Assembly (NCBI GenBank): GCA_963920635.1
Contig: OY987298.1
Coordinates: 35,433,787-35,497,786 of the forward strand
Source: Pseudeuparius sepicola
Lineage: Eukaryota > Arthropoda > Insecta > Coleoptera > Anthribidae
Length of the DNA stretch: 64,000 nt
Direction: 5' to 3'
In this document: positions 12,197 to 23,687 of the stretch, one piece after another
Layout: each line of letters starts with the position of its first letter
Numbering within the stretch: the first letter of the stretch is position 1
Notes under the pieces: generated by a model
What the model was told of the DNA's origin: nothing
Database searches by the model: none
The model's input: the letters and a program-made list of their open reading frames with translations, nothing else
Program-made: the position numbers and the translations under genes

Positions 12197-12262
12197 GCAG
12201 CCAAAACCGGGATTTGAACCCGCGACCTATCGCAAGCAAAGCGAGAATCATGCCTCTATAAC
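12197..12262 (-). repeat. tRNA-Pro-like relic
   Basis: On the - strand the text runs GGCATGATTCTCGCTT, a 7-base loop, then GGTCGCGGGTTCAAATCCCGG and ends TTTTGGCTGC before a T-run. The D-arm/anticodon start ATGATTCTCGCTT and the B-box GGTTCAAATCC match animal tRNA-Pro, but the anticodon loop reads TTTGCTT rather than a proline anticodon. The 5' acceptor strand is missing, because similarity stops at the edge of the repeat that starts at 12256. It is either a tRNA pseudogene or the head of a SINE. Confidence 0.55.
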
Positions 12263-12620
12263 TAATATCGAGCAACTCTTACGCCTGGCGTAAACAATAG
12301 CACGTGGGTTGAAATGTTCGCCAGGGCCGCATTGAGGCACGACCTTTATTTAATTTTAGTTTTACATTACATCAAAATATTTCGGAAAAGAATTATTGGC
12401 TTCATTAAAATGGTTCAAAACATCGATAAAATTATTTGTGGCAGTGTCTAAATAGCTGAAAACAACAAGATAAAACCGCATAACTACACTTTTGCAATCG
12501 AATGCGTCCCTGTTGCCGAGTCGGGTCAAATTTTATAGCCTAACGACCAATCGCGGAACGTCATTGAACACATGGTTTTATTTACGCCAGGCGTACGGAT
12601 TGCTCGATTTTAGTATAGTC
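12256..12620. mobile_element. TIR element (ATCGAGCAACTC ends)
   Basis: The left end reads CTATAACTAATATCGAGC and continues AACTCTTACGCCTGGCGTAAA. The right end is the inverse: TTTACGCCAGGCGTACGG, then ATTGCTCGATTTTAGTATAG. The same terminus occurs alone at about 25552-25585 (CTATACTAAAATCGAGCAAC, then TCTTACGCCTGGCG), which confirms a repeat family. The interior has no supported gene. Confidence 0.65.
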
Positions 12621-12801
12621 TATTGGGGTCATATGAATGTTTTACTTAACTTGCCATACATAAATTTAACTACCATGGTTAAAAGTTAGTTCATTTGACA
12701 GCTGTCATTTAAATTGGGCTGTCGGTTCTAAACATGTTTTTAGTGCTAACGTATATTTAATGATCAATGTGTTAACTGAGAACATATCTTCTAGTCCTAT
12801 A

Positions 12802-13865
12802 CAGGGTGGTTCACTTTTATGTGGTAGGACTTTAACATTAGATAGAAAAAGATAATCTAAAATGAAAATTTTATATCAACATATATCGGGGAAAGCTTAG
12901 TTTCCGAGATACAGGGCGTTGAAGTGTTGGAAAAAATATGAAGTATTTTTTACACTGTCCGAACCAGTGGAGATATTTAAACCACATTTGATGTGTAGTA
13001 CCACCTTTTTGACTACGATATTTAGTGATAATATGAAGGTCCTGAAATAACCAGTGGTGGAGTTATGGGTTTTCACTATCACTAAATTTAAAAAGTAATT
13101 AGTACGGACCTGTCTCACATCAACGTAAATTTTTTTTTCGTAAAGTTCTTTCAATTCTCTACAAAAAGTGTATCTTGCCATTTTTTTGTATCTGCCACGG
13201 TTGTGTAGTAAATAAATTATTTCGTTTCCATCTCAGCCTTTTTTGCCTAAAAATGTGTTTTCTAAGATTATTGATAAATATCGCAAATAACAGAAATTAA
13301 TTATGGAACACTTATCGGATTCAGCTATTTTATTTTTAATTTTATGGAAACAATTTTAAAAATAAACTGGCACTTGGTTTGAGGTACATTACTTTATTAT
13401 CATTTTAACATTTTTATCAAATCTGTATTATTTCTTAATAATTTTTATAATTCTAAATTTGTAGAATTCTAAATTATACCACGACGAGTAAAACATGATT
13501 CTTCCTCCCATAAAATGTTATTTAAAAATTGTCTAAATTTACGTTGATGTGAGACAGGTCCGTACTAATTACTTTTTAAATTTAGTGATAGTGAAAACCC
13601 ATAACTCCACCACTGGTTATTTCAGGACCTTCATATTATCACTAAATATCGTAGTCAAAAAGGTGGTACTACACATCAAATGTGGTTTAAATATCTCCAC
13701 TGGTTCGGACAGTGTAAAAAATACTTCATATTTTTTCCAACATTTCAACGCCCTGTATCTCGGAAACTAAGCTTTCCCCGATATATGTTGATATAAAATT
13801 TTCATTTTAGATTATCTTTTTCTATCTAATGTTAAAGTCCTACCACATAAAAGTGAACCACCCTG
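12802..13865. mobile_element. foldback element, CAGGGTGGTTC ends, TA duplication
   Basis: The ends are CAGGGTGGTTCACTTTTATG and its inverse, with TA outside (12800-12801 and 13866-13867). The arms pair along several hundred bases, including a second, internal motif GAGATACAGGGCGTTGAAGT near 12907 and its inverse near 13741-13761. The frames at 12897-13181 (-) and 13549-13770 (+) are the same arm read twice. No transposase is present. The end style is shared with 15374-16459 and 7926-10161. Confidence 0.85.
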
Positions 13866-13867
13866 TA

Positions 13868-14082
13868 TATTTTTTTTATTGTTTATTGTTTGTTTATTTT
13901 TATAAATATATATATATATTTTGTCTTGTATATATTTCTTAGCCTAATCTTAACCTAAAGACGTCACAAACATAAATAAAAACACAACACCCATGGCACA
14001 TACCGTGGTGGGACTCGAACCCACAACGTACGGTGCCAAAGCGTGGGTCAAATCGAAAGACCCACTCGGACACCGCCGCCCC
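13868..14082 (-). mobile_element. tRNA-derived SINE with 11-bp target duplication
   Basis: The head, read on the - strand from 14082, has an A-box-like GTGTCCGAGTGG, a variable region, and a B-box GTGGGTTCGAGTCCCACC; the style is that of a class II (Ser/Leu) tRNA. The body then runs through GTTGTGTTTTTATTTATG to an AT-rich tail (TATATATATA, then AATAAAC) near 13868. CTAGTCCTATA lies at 14083-14093 beside the head. Its other copy, 12791-12801, lies beyond a TA-foldback (12802-13865) that inserted at the tail side. Confidence 0.65.
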
Positions 14083-14866
14083 CTAGTCCTATATTAAATT
14101 TGGTAATGTGAAGAAATTATCGGGTTATCAGTTTTTAGCTGCCACAATACCTATTGGTTTAGCGTAACTAGGACATAACTAAGAGAGTAGTATTTCAGCG
14201 AAAATACCACTAGTGGTATTACCCCTGAAATCATCACCTGATTGGTTAATATTTCAAAAATCATGTCATTTCATTGATTCATATTGGCAGGCGTTGAATT
14301 CTCGTAAGAGTAATATCATAAGGGCATCAAATTTTTCCGAAAAAAATCGAAAAAACACGTTGCTAAGTAATATTTTAACAAGAAGCATGAGTGCTGGTGG
14401 CAACAAAAATCCGAGTCGAAGACGAGGATTTTTGCACCTGCACGAATATATTTTGTTAAAAAAAAATTACTTAGCATTGTGTTTTTTTGGATTTTTTTCA
14501 CAGGAAAAATTAGATGCCCGAATGGTATTTAAGAAGACTATTTCATGAGTAACAGATTATTCTGCATACACCTAGCTTACAAAACATACTACCTGTTATA
14601 CAACAGCTGTCAAGTTTTGCCGCGGGTAAACTCGAAAAAACTGCTGACAGGTGCTGTCATACAGTTTTTCCATCTAGAAACTATTTGTCATTCTAAATTG
14701 CGCGTTTGTGATTGGTGGAAATTAAGACGAGGGAAATAGTCGCTGAAATCCTAATACTCTCTTAGTTACGTCCTAGTTAGGCTAAACCAATATTGTGGCA
14801 GCTAAAACTAAACCGGTAACTTCTTCACATTACCAAATTTAATATTTTCAGTTAACACATTGATCT

Positions 14867-15373
14867 TTATCGAAATGTCTATTCGGCTTTGGGATTAAAA
14901 TTATTAAAAAAATTATTGCATTATATGATTTCCTTATAATTTTATGAAATTTCATATTTAAAAATTCATTGATCCCAATTATTGCTAATTAATCAATCTA
15001 ATCATTAATTTTCCCACTCAACACTCAAATCCAGCTATCATTAAAATTTGATATTTATCACCAAATAGCCTCTGTGTATTGTTAAACAATTTCTTGTCCT
15101 GTTTAATTTCGGGGCATATACCGTTTTATTACCACTGCGCATTGTAAATATTAATTCTGTTAAATGTGTGCTGTGTAATGAGGTTATAAATTTGCATTAT
15201 CCGACATTGAACTTAATTTCCCGAAAATAGTAGGGGAGCCTAATTTATTATTGTGGTAGCAGAATCGGGAAATATGCGATCTAAATGTTATGCAGATCTG
15301 ATACCATAAAAATACCGGTATGCGACAAAATCTTGGAGGTAGTCCTAAAGCCTAAAGAAATCGTCCTATAATA
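14867..15373. other. no recognisable gene
   Basis: AT-rich sequence with no motif or repeat that I can support. Confidence 0.45.
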
Positions 15374-16459
15374 CAGGGTGTTCCTTAATAACATGCTAAT
15401 ACTTAAGGGAGTTATTTTTGGGCCCATTTTAAGAAAAAAACTTCATATGAACGTATGTCGTAAACGTCCCAACTTTTGAGATACAGGGCGTTAAAGTTCA
15501 TTTTTTTAAATTGAATTTTGGCTACATCTCCCGAAATAATCAAGCTGCTGAACTGAAATTTGGCACTGATATGTTTTTGGGGATGGAGAATAAGCTGAAA
15601 ATGTCAATTTAACCGTATCTCACAGAGGGCACCACTTGCGCTGTTTTTTGATCACGCTTTTACGCGTAACTTTTTTGAGGTTATCTTTTTGGTCCTGCAG
15701 GTCCATCATTTTAGTGCATATTTTCATTCTACAAGAAAAAGGTACTCTTGTTTCATAACGATTAAATCAACCGTTTGCTTTGAAATTGCCAAAACGTTCT
15801 CCAAAACACCTGTTGACTTCAATATTCGAAACATAAAATTTTCACCTACCACCTTCAAGTTTTACAGATCAACTGTTCCATTTAAACTGAGAAAAAAATT
15901 CCTATGAACAATGTACCAAAAATTATTCGCTTTCAAAATGGAAAGGATTAAATTTGACAAAATTTGGACACTCTATTTCAAGAAAACCAATGGTGTTTTG
16001 ACCAATGCCCATTTGGCATTTTTTTCATCATTTTGAATGTACAGTTGATCTGTAACATTTGAAAGCAGTAGGTGAACATTTTATGTTTCGAATCTTGGAG
16101 AACGTTTTGGCAATTTCAAAGCAAACGGCTGATTTAATCGTTATGAAACAAGAGTACCTTTTTCTTGCAGAATGAAAAGATGCACTAAAATGATGGACCT
16201 GCAGGACCAAAAAGATAACCTCAAATTGACATTTTCAGCTTATTCTCCATCCCCAAAAACATAGCAGTGCCAAATTTCAGTTCCGCAGCTTGATTATTTC
16301 GGGAGATGTAGCCAAAATTCAATTTAAAAAAATGAACTTTAACGCCCTATACCTCAAAAGTTAGGACGTTTACGACATACGTTCATATGAAGTTTTTTTC
16401 TTAAAATGGGCCCAAAAATAACCCCCTTAAGTATTAGCATGTTATTAAGGAACACCCTG
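15374..16459. mobile_element. foldback element, CAGGGTGTTCC ends, TA duplication
   Basis: The ends are CAGGGTGTTCCTTAATAACA and its inverse, with TA outside (15372-15373 and 16460-16461). The arms (about 500 bp each) carry an internal GAGATACAGGGCGTTAAAGT at about 15478 and a diverged inverse copy near 16338-16357. The small frames at 15689-15907 (+) and 16028-16210 (-) are the two arms of one repeat. It has the same architecture as 12802-13865 and is non-autonomous. Confidence 0.85.
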
Positions 16460-16943
16460 TATATGCATTGGATGAATTTGAGATATAAATGAAAACCAGC
16501 GGAAACTCTTTGCTAGATAAGCGAACTTGTGTCGTTTGATTATAATTATTGTATTAAAAATCTCAACAAAGTGCGGATACCAAGGATACCCAAAAACGCC
16601 GGCTAAATACCGCGTACTATACGTTGTTTCTGGATTTTTTTAAATCTTATATATTTATTTTGGTGTTTAAAAAGATAACTTCATAGGCGTGCTCCAGGGT
16701 TCCACTTTACCCCTGGTTAAAAATCTTTGTACGTGTCAAAGACTCACCCTGTATTGTGCGTCAAGTTGGCCATGAATGCCGATTTCTTTTTCAGTGTCAC
16801 CTAGCCATCCAGAATTGACACGTTTTTCTTTTAGGTTTTTTGGGGGTCAAGATAAGCGGAGAATCGCGGTGGTAGTCCCAAAAAATCATCTTGTATATCG
16901 TTTTTATGAATTAATAATAGAATACATGTACATATTAGATGTA

Positions 16944-18069
16944 GGGGAGAGGAGGGTAAGATGACGATCGTAAGGGTTTAAAATTTTTTTTGACGATAGT
17001 AATTAAGGAAATATCTTGAAAATTTATTTTTAGGTGCTCAGTAGAACCACTTTCGAAGTTCCAATTTTGGTGTTCCTGCAAATTCAAAGATTTTCAAAAT
17101 AATATTTTTTCTTCAATAGAATGTCATTGTCGTCGTCTTACCCTCAAATGCGGGTAAGATGACTTTGCTAGTTGGGTAAGATGACGAATAACAAACAATT
17201 AAATCAAAAGTTCTAAATACAAGTAAAGTAGGTTTTATTTATTTTCTAAAATTTATTTGTGGCGCAAACAGATCCATTTAATTTTTAATTGGGTTTTTCG
17301 CCACCAAACTGATCGAAAGACAACTTTTTCAAATTGCCTGGAAAATTCATAAATTCTTAACAGTGAATGAAAGAAACTTTAAACGTGTAACTCAAAAAAT
17401 AACTTCAACAAATTTGTTTTCTGAGCTTTCGGAGAATAAATCTTTCTCCTTTCTCAAAGATCATGCCACGTCAAAGTGAAGTGACAGATTAATTGTTAAT
17501 CTAAATTATGGATTACATTGTGAGTTCATCATTTAATGGGACCATCCTTGTCTATTTGTTTTTCTTCGATATTTACCCATGATGTAACTAGGTATAATAA
17601 AGTTAAATAATAGAAAACACTATGGCAAATACTTGCATGGCGGGTAAGATGACGAATTCGCCATCTTATCCTCAGTGTGAATTCGTCATCTTACCCGAAG
17701 GTGTCATTTTTTAGGTTATGGGTGAAAATTATTTTAAAACAACATCTAATAAACATTATACTTCTACAAGCTATGTTAGTTTAACATATATTTAGAAAAT
17801 TAAACAAGACAGACATGAAATAACTTACCAGTTCTTATACAAACGCTATATAAATTCACAGAATTTTTACAACGGTATACGGCGGCCAGACAAATTCGGT
17901 AGATAATGATTTGGGCGGCATCTAGCGAACAAGGTCAGAATTATGTCAGAGCGTCACGAGTGTTGTGGTCGCCCTATGACAACACAGACAAGAGTGCCAT
18001 CTACAGTGAGGGAGATTTAGTAAGCAATTCGTCATCTTACCCCAATCGTCATCTTACCCTCCTCTCCCC
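16944..18069. mobile_element. TA-flanked element with repeated GGTAAGATGAC motifs
   Basis: Terminal repeats are GGGGAGAGGAGGGTAAGATG and its inverse, with TA outside (16942-16943 and 18070-18071). The word GGTAAGATGAC recurs inside: + strand at about 16956, 17154, 17187 and 17643, - strand at about 17686, 18031 and 18047, with near copies at 17135 and 17665. Clustered sub-terminal copies of part of the TIR are typical of transposase-binding sites, so I infer that role. The 1126-bp element has no transposase frame. Part of the interior (17276-17356) is shared with 41677-41755. Confidence 0.8.
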
Positions 18070-18071
18070 TA

Positions 18072-20271
18072 CGTAATAGCGTAGTGACATGTACATATAT
18101 GTACATGTAGATATACATGTACAAAATGATCTGACAACAAAAATTGGTCTTTGTGTTTCATCCACGTACCTGAATATTAACATATACCGCTTTTGACACT
18201 ATTGCGCACGGCAAGGCGCAGGTAACGAAAATAGATTAAATTCGTCGCCATTTTTAACCCTATATTGGCAATTTGAATGGTGGCTACTTTATTTCTTGTT
18301 TAAATTTTTGTATACTGTAAGAATGAAATTGCATTATACTTTTTGAAAATGCCGCTAAAATCATAATAGTCACCGTGACATGTTTTTTTATGAGAGATGC
18401 GTTTTTAGCGTAGACTGACGTTGACTGATATATTATTAAAGACTGCTCACGGCTGTCAAGTCTGACACATTTTTGGCTCACCATGCGCTTTCCGGAGATA
18501 AAATGCAATGCAGAATACATTGTTAGCCATCAGAGCCATCAGAGCCATCTGTTTTCCAGGACATAGCCGTGAGAAATCTTTATAAATACGTCATAACGTT
18601 TTTAGTTTTTAATCGCGAAAATGACTTGATGGACATGCAAAGACACTTACATCCAGATTGTGAAATTACATTCCATACGTGTAAGTAAATACGTTATATT
18701 TTTTGCCAAATGATATTGTTTTTTCATTGATATTTTCTGATTTCTTGCTGATTTTTCAGTTTTCACGACAAGAAATTAATAATATCAAGAAGTTCAAGAA
18801 GTAGCTCATGGAGATGAGGAAAATGGAGACATTGTAATTCTTGATACGACGAAGAGAGCCGCATTTCTGAAGCAAATAGAATTAACCGAATAAATGCAAA
18901 CCGCAGCAGCAAGTAAACCTGCAGATCAATCTTATCAAAGAAAAGCATAATTAGAAATCACTTCACTTGTATTTTTGAAGCAAAGATTAAAGTGGTAGAT
19001 GTTAAAGTACCAAATTTTCTTTGGCTTGTATTTTTTATACAAACAAAAAGAAGAAGTTGTAAGGAATAAAACTAGCTGCCTAAAAACTCAGAAATAGGTA
19101 TAGATATGTTCCTGGAAAATAGGTTATTATTATTATTATTAAAAGTATTCAAATAAATAATGATACCAAGTAATAGTGTATGAAAATGTTAGGTAATTAA
19201 AAATATTTGCATGTATAGGGTATAATGTACAATAATAATTATATTAGTTCTCTTTATGATGATTAAAATATGTTGTTTTAATTAAGTTGTATAATTTCTC
19301 AATCTAGTTAACTGCTTCGTTTCCGGAATGCATTATTTTAAAATTAAAACCAACAAAAATATTGGACCTATGTTGTACTTTGAACTAAAATAATTTCCCG
19401 TATAAATTATTTCAAATTTCCCGCCTCATTTAGGGTTAACAATGGACGCCAAATTATTCCCCAGGTCGGACGTCTCTTTTGTGCGGTATAGGTTGCTATA
19501 GGTATATGCGGTTTCATCTATGGACTTCAAATTTGAAATTAATATCGCGATGAATTTTCGAAAATCGACGGAGGGTACAGGGTGACCCAGCTTAAGTATG
19601 AACACTCTCTTAAAATTTTGTTTTGAGATCATATGGATTGCTTCTTTTTTGAAGGGGTGGGAAAATGTGCTCTGAGGGGTATCGGGCCCTCGATCAAGCC
19701 CTTAAATTCTCTCAAACATGGCCTATTACTACCATATTTAAGCCTCAAAAAAGGGAAAACAATTTTAGCATTTTTTGCCTTTAAAATCTGCGGCATCCAA
19801 AAGTTTTTTGTCACAATAGTCAAACGGATCTAAGCCACGAGTTGGATATAACTTGCGCCACTTAGCGGCTAGTTTAAAACGGATTCCATGTTGATTTTTT
19901 CCTCTAAGGACAAGTAAGAATGTATATTTTCAGCTGGGTTGACCTATATAACGGTTCCGAAATAATGCAAAAATGGAAACTAGTTTTTCAACTGTAACTC
20001 CCTGTAGATGTAGAAAAGGGAAACCATTTGAAATATACACTTACATGTATGCCGTACATGACCGGTTTCTACCACTAAAAATTAATATCACAATTCATTT
20101 AATTCAATTCCTGTAAGAGTGAAAATCTAGTCTTGTTTACCATATATACATATATCTGGTTAATTGTTACGTAATATTGGGGGAATAAAATTAATTCTCA
20201 TAAATTGGCCAAAACGTTTAAATTACAACATTTAAAATTTCGGGGTCGACAAACCCACAATTTAAAGCTGT
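18072..20271. other. no recognisable gene; one solitary CAGGGTG terminus
   Basis: Short frames only. At 19578 a TA-CAGGGTGACCCAGCTTAAG terminus of the TA-foldback style is present without an obvious partner. Confidence 0.45.
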
Positions 20272-21988
20272 TCAGGGATGTCCAGGTTGGATGGTTTTTT
20301 TTGCGGTTGTTCGATGTAATGGGCTCGATTTTCGAGAAAAGTTGAATGCCGCAAACTACATCCACAGCTTACCCTACAGCTTACCCTATGTTAGGGTAAG
20401 CTGTGCTACATCATCATAATCTCGATTAGTTTGGGAGACAGAGAGCGTTTCTCGTTTCGTCAAGTTTCTTAAACGTGCCGTGACTTTTCTGTTGGTGAAT
20501 CTTTTCTATTTCGGTAAAAACATTTTTGGTTTATTTTTTTGAAAAATATTACTTTCAAACGTAATTTATTGCCATTAAATCAACCACAGTTCACAAAAAA
20601 AATCATTTTTTATTTTTATGTATTAAAGGTAAGCAATTAAAAACTGCATAATTCAAATCATTCTTGAAACGCACCCTCCTTGGTTGTGACGTCAAGTTGG
20701 TGGTGGCGCCTCTGGTGGGAGGCAGCATCATGTATAAACTAATATGGGCCGCACATCTATAAAAACTACAGCACCGCGCACTCTTTTTTTAGAAGGAGCA
20801 ACTAGAACGTTCTATCCTTGTCTATCCCTCTTATTATGGCCTATCTCAGTCTTGATACTGTTGATAACGTTTGTGCTGTATTAAATAGTTATTTACATTG
20901 CGAGATGCGTAGGTAAGCGCACTTTTTTTGTCCGAGGAGATTGTTTAACGCTCGTGTTGCCTCAGGTCTTAGAACTCTCTCCGAGGCCAAAAAGAGCTTA
21001 CGCATCGAGCAATGTATTACATTTTTCCTGCTACCGCCAATTTCACACTTTTTAGGTAGGTAAGTACCTACTTTGAATTTAAATAGGTACACTATGGAGT
21101 AGATTGTCAGTTGTGAGTAATAAGCTTCATAATAACCATTGTCCAATTATTACTAAAAATGATAATCAGTGATAAATATCAGAGGTAGAATGCAGTGATG
21201 ATAAAAAATAACTTCTTGTGGGATTGAACCCGGGACCTACGAATTACTAATCCCGTGGTCTCACCATTCAGTTAAAGAAGTGCTTGTCAAATTTGGACTT
21301 TTAGGTGGTTCTTATTTTTGACCTACATCAGATCCCTCTGAAAATGGGTCGCCAAACTGTTTATTTTAACGTTAAATTTCCATTCTTCCTTCCCTAATTC
21401 TGTGTAGCTGTCACTCCTGTCACTGCCTTCTGATCGATCGAGCGGTGTGACGTCACGACCATTCCCGCGCTTTTCGTGTCGTTTCAAATGAATAGCTTGC
21501 GGTCACAACTTTAATTATTTATTGCAAATTAAATAGGTATAGCGATTTGAGGGCTGATATTTGATATGTGCTCTTTCTATAATAGATAGGCAAATATTAT
21601 ATTAAAGAAATAACAAAAATTTGTTCAAGTTCATTGGTGTAGAGATATTTTCTTTGGTTAGCCGGTTTAAAGGAAAAAAACTTAAAATTTGAAAATTGGG
21701 TATTTTCTCTTTAAAACTGCTTATCAAAGAAAATATCTCTCTACACCAATTAATTCTATAACATAAAAACTAAAATTATTTTCACCAAAATCGAATAACA
21801 GAAAAGAAGAGAAACTCGACAAAACGAGAAATGTCCTGTATCTCCCAAACGAATCGAGATATCAGGATGCGGTTTGCGATATTCGACTTTTCTCTAAAAT
21901 CGAGCACCTTACGCCCGAACTACTTTCTCTCTATCCCGTCGGGAAATAGGAGAAACCCCCCAAAACCATCCGCAATCTGAAACACCCT
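20272..21988. mobile_element. decayed foldback element
   Basis: Left sequence GGATGTCCAGGTTGGATGG pairs imperfectly with CCATCCGCAATCTGAAACACC on the right. Further in, GATTTTCGAGAAAAGTTGAA pairs with the segment around TTCGACTTTTCTCTAAAATC, and AATCTCGATTAGTTTGGGAGA pairs with the inverse region around 21845-21862. Ends of the AGGGTGT type suggest the same broad class as 15374-16459. The middle contains a perfect short hairpin (AGCTTACCCTA...TAGGGTAAGCT, near 20380-20402) and a tRNA-like sequence at 21211-21281. Confidence 0.5.
21211..21281 (-). repeat. degenerate tRNA-Thr-like sequence
   Basis: On the - strand, 71 bases fold roughly as a tRNA. The acceptor strands ACTTCTT and AAGAAGT pair perfectly, the putative anticodon loop is TTAGTAA (AGT, Thr), and the B-box is GGTTCAATCCC. 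The D, anticodon and T stems contain several mismatches, so I take it to be a pseudogene or SINE head rather than a working tRNA. A T-rich stretch follows on the - strand. Confidence 0.5.
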
Positions 21989-21990
21989 AT

Positions 21991-23341
21991 ACAGGGAATT
22001 TTTTTTCTCTAATAATATATTATACTTTTGAAAATATTTACCATACTTTTCAATAATCATACAAACGGGAATAGATGATAATAATATGTACCCACAAATT
22101 AGGTAACTCCTGTATTTATCGTTAGTAGTCCGGCATGAAGCAATTCCCCTTTATTGGCACAATATTTGTTCATTTCCGGTTTTTATTTAGCTTTTCATTA
22201 TAAGTTCTGTTGTAGTCCCAGCACCCCATATGTTTCCACTGAACATGAGTGTTATTGTTGGATTATTGTTTCAATTAATCAAACAGGAATGGGCCATTAA
22301 GAGAAATTATTGGTTTACTGAGTAATATTTGTATTAACCACTGTCTTGCCTATTTGCTTACCGCACATTAAAATCGAATTGCATTCCCTTTTTGTCTCCA
22401 GCTCTGCAAAATTTTTGTTCGACCTTTACCAAAGAGACAAAAATGAATACATAATGTAAGTAACCCGTCGTTTTGTATGGCTTGGAGAAAGTAAATTACG
22501 TTAAGGCATGATAGTAGATACATATGTAGGTACCTATATTATGCAACAAAGTTTTATAATAGTATATTACATAGCGAGAGTTGTACACAGCTTATTACTA
22601 ATGAGTGGAAAAGTTGCGAACGAGCCGCGCAGCGGCGAGTGCTGTAATTCCACGAGTATGTAATATGCTTACAACTCGAGTTTTGTACTATAATTTTTCT
22701 TCGACGAAAGAAAAACTATTATAATAGATAAACTATACTTCTGATTATCTGACAGGCAACAATTAGTATGTTGGTTAGTTGTATGGTGGCGCGGATGCCG
22801 CGCTAACAGGGCACCCGTGATAATTGTGTTTTAATTAAGAACAGATGAGTATGTAATTTTTTTATTACGTGTCAGTCAAATAACCTTATATTGTCAACTA
22901 ATAATTAGCAACCAGAAAACATTAAGGTTAGGGTATCAGAAACAGGATTGAAATTTTAAATGTGGAGCTACCATTATTAAAAAAATTTGTTAAAGATCAT
23001 TGCTTTGCCAAGAAGTGTATGATCGCTTGCCTATTTCTATTTCTCTAAAAATCAAGAGGTAAAAATCAAGACATAACGTGACAGACTGCCGACTAACAAT
23101 AAGTGATTAACAATAGGGTTTAAAATCCGTTGCCAACTTCAGCTCGTAGTTTCAAGAGGTTTTTAACCACGGGCTAAAGGTAACTGCAGTTGTAGACCTT
23201 CAAGCGTGTTTAAAATGTCATTTATCGCCATGCATTTGAGTATCCTAAACGAAATTTTTTGCATGCCAACATTTTCACCAGACTCCAAACTCCAATTACC
23301 ACATGTTACTTAATTTCTGAAATGAAAACTTACTAGGTACC
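21991..23341. other. no recognisable gene; half of a diverged direct repeat
   Basis: The segment 22170-22300 (TTTCCACTGAACATGAGTG, then TTATTGTTGGATTATTGTTT and AATTAATCAAACAG) is repeated in direct orientation at about 23755-23885. A short palindrome lies at about 22688-22725 (ATTTTTCTTCGACGAAAG). Confidence 0.5.
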
Positions 23342-23345
23342 TTCA

Positions 23346-23683
23346 GAGGGGGTTGCCGACAGCGAAAGTGACGTTAGATTTCGTATTTTTTAAGTTGTAT
23401 AGCATAAAATCTAATAACATTTTACCTGACAAAAATTTAGTACAAACATCTCTGTCTTCATTTTAATCATAAGATCTTAAAAGCAGCCTTTTGTTTTATA
23501 GGTTATGAAAACCTTGGGAAAAATAATCATTCCAGTGAATATGCTTTTAAGATCTTATGATTAAAATGAAGACAGAGATGTTTGTACTAAATTTTTGCCA
23601 GGTAAAATGTTATTAGATTTTATGCAATACAACTTAAAAAAAATACGAAATCTAACGTCACTTTCGCTGTCGTCAACCCCCTC
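23346..23683. mobile_element. foldback MITE with TTCA duplication
   Basis: GAGGGGGTTGCCGACAGCGA and its inverse form the ends, and nearly the whole 338 bp folds on itself through GTGACGTTAGATTTCGTATT and GAAGACAGAGATGTTTGTAC. TTCA lies outside both ends (23342-23345 and 23684-23687). The 4-bp duplication is unlike the TA and 8-bp classes elsewhere in the window. I cannot name the superfamily. Confidence 0.8.
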
Positions 23684-23687
23684 TTCA

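Larger units (their letters stand above)
12771..14866. mobile_element. outer foldback carrying a SINE and a TA-element
   Basis: Outer arms pair GATCAATGTGTTAACTGA (12773) with TCAGTTAACACATTGATC (end 14866). Further in, AAATTTGGTAATGTGAAGAA (14097) pairs with its inverse near 14821-14840, and AGCTGCCACAAT pairs with ATTGTGGCAGCT. The left arm is interrupted by material bounded by two copies of CTAGTCCTATA (12791-12801 and 14083-14093), which contains the SINE at 13868-14082 and the foldback at 12802-13865. Confidence 0.65.

Noticed and set aside
12897..13770. Apparent duplicated gene (12897-13181 - and 13549-13770 +)
   Set aside because: The same explanation applies: inverted arms of the element 12802-13865.
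12197..14082. Functional tRNA genes at 12197 and 13998
   Set aside because: The first lacks its 5' acceptor strand and a coherent anticodon; the second is the head of a SINE with a body, AT tail and target duplication.
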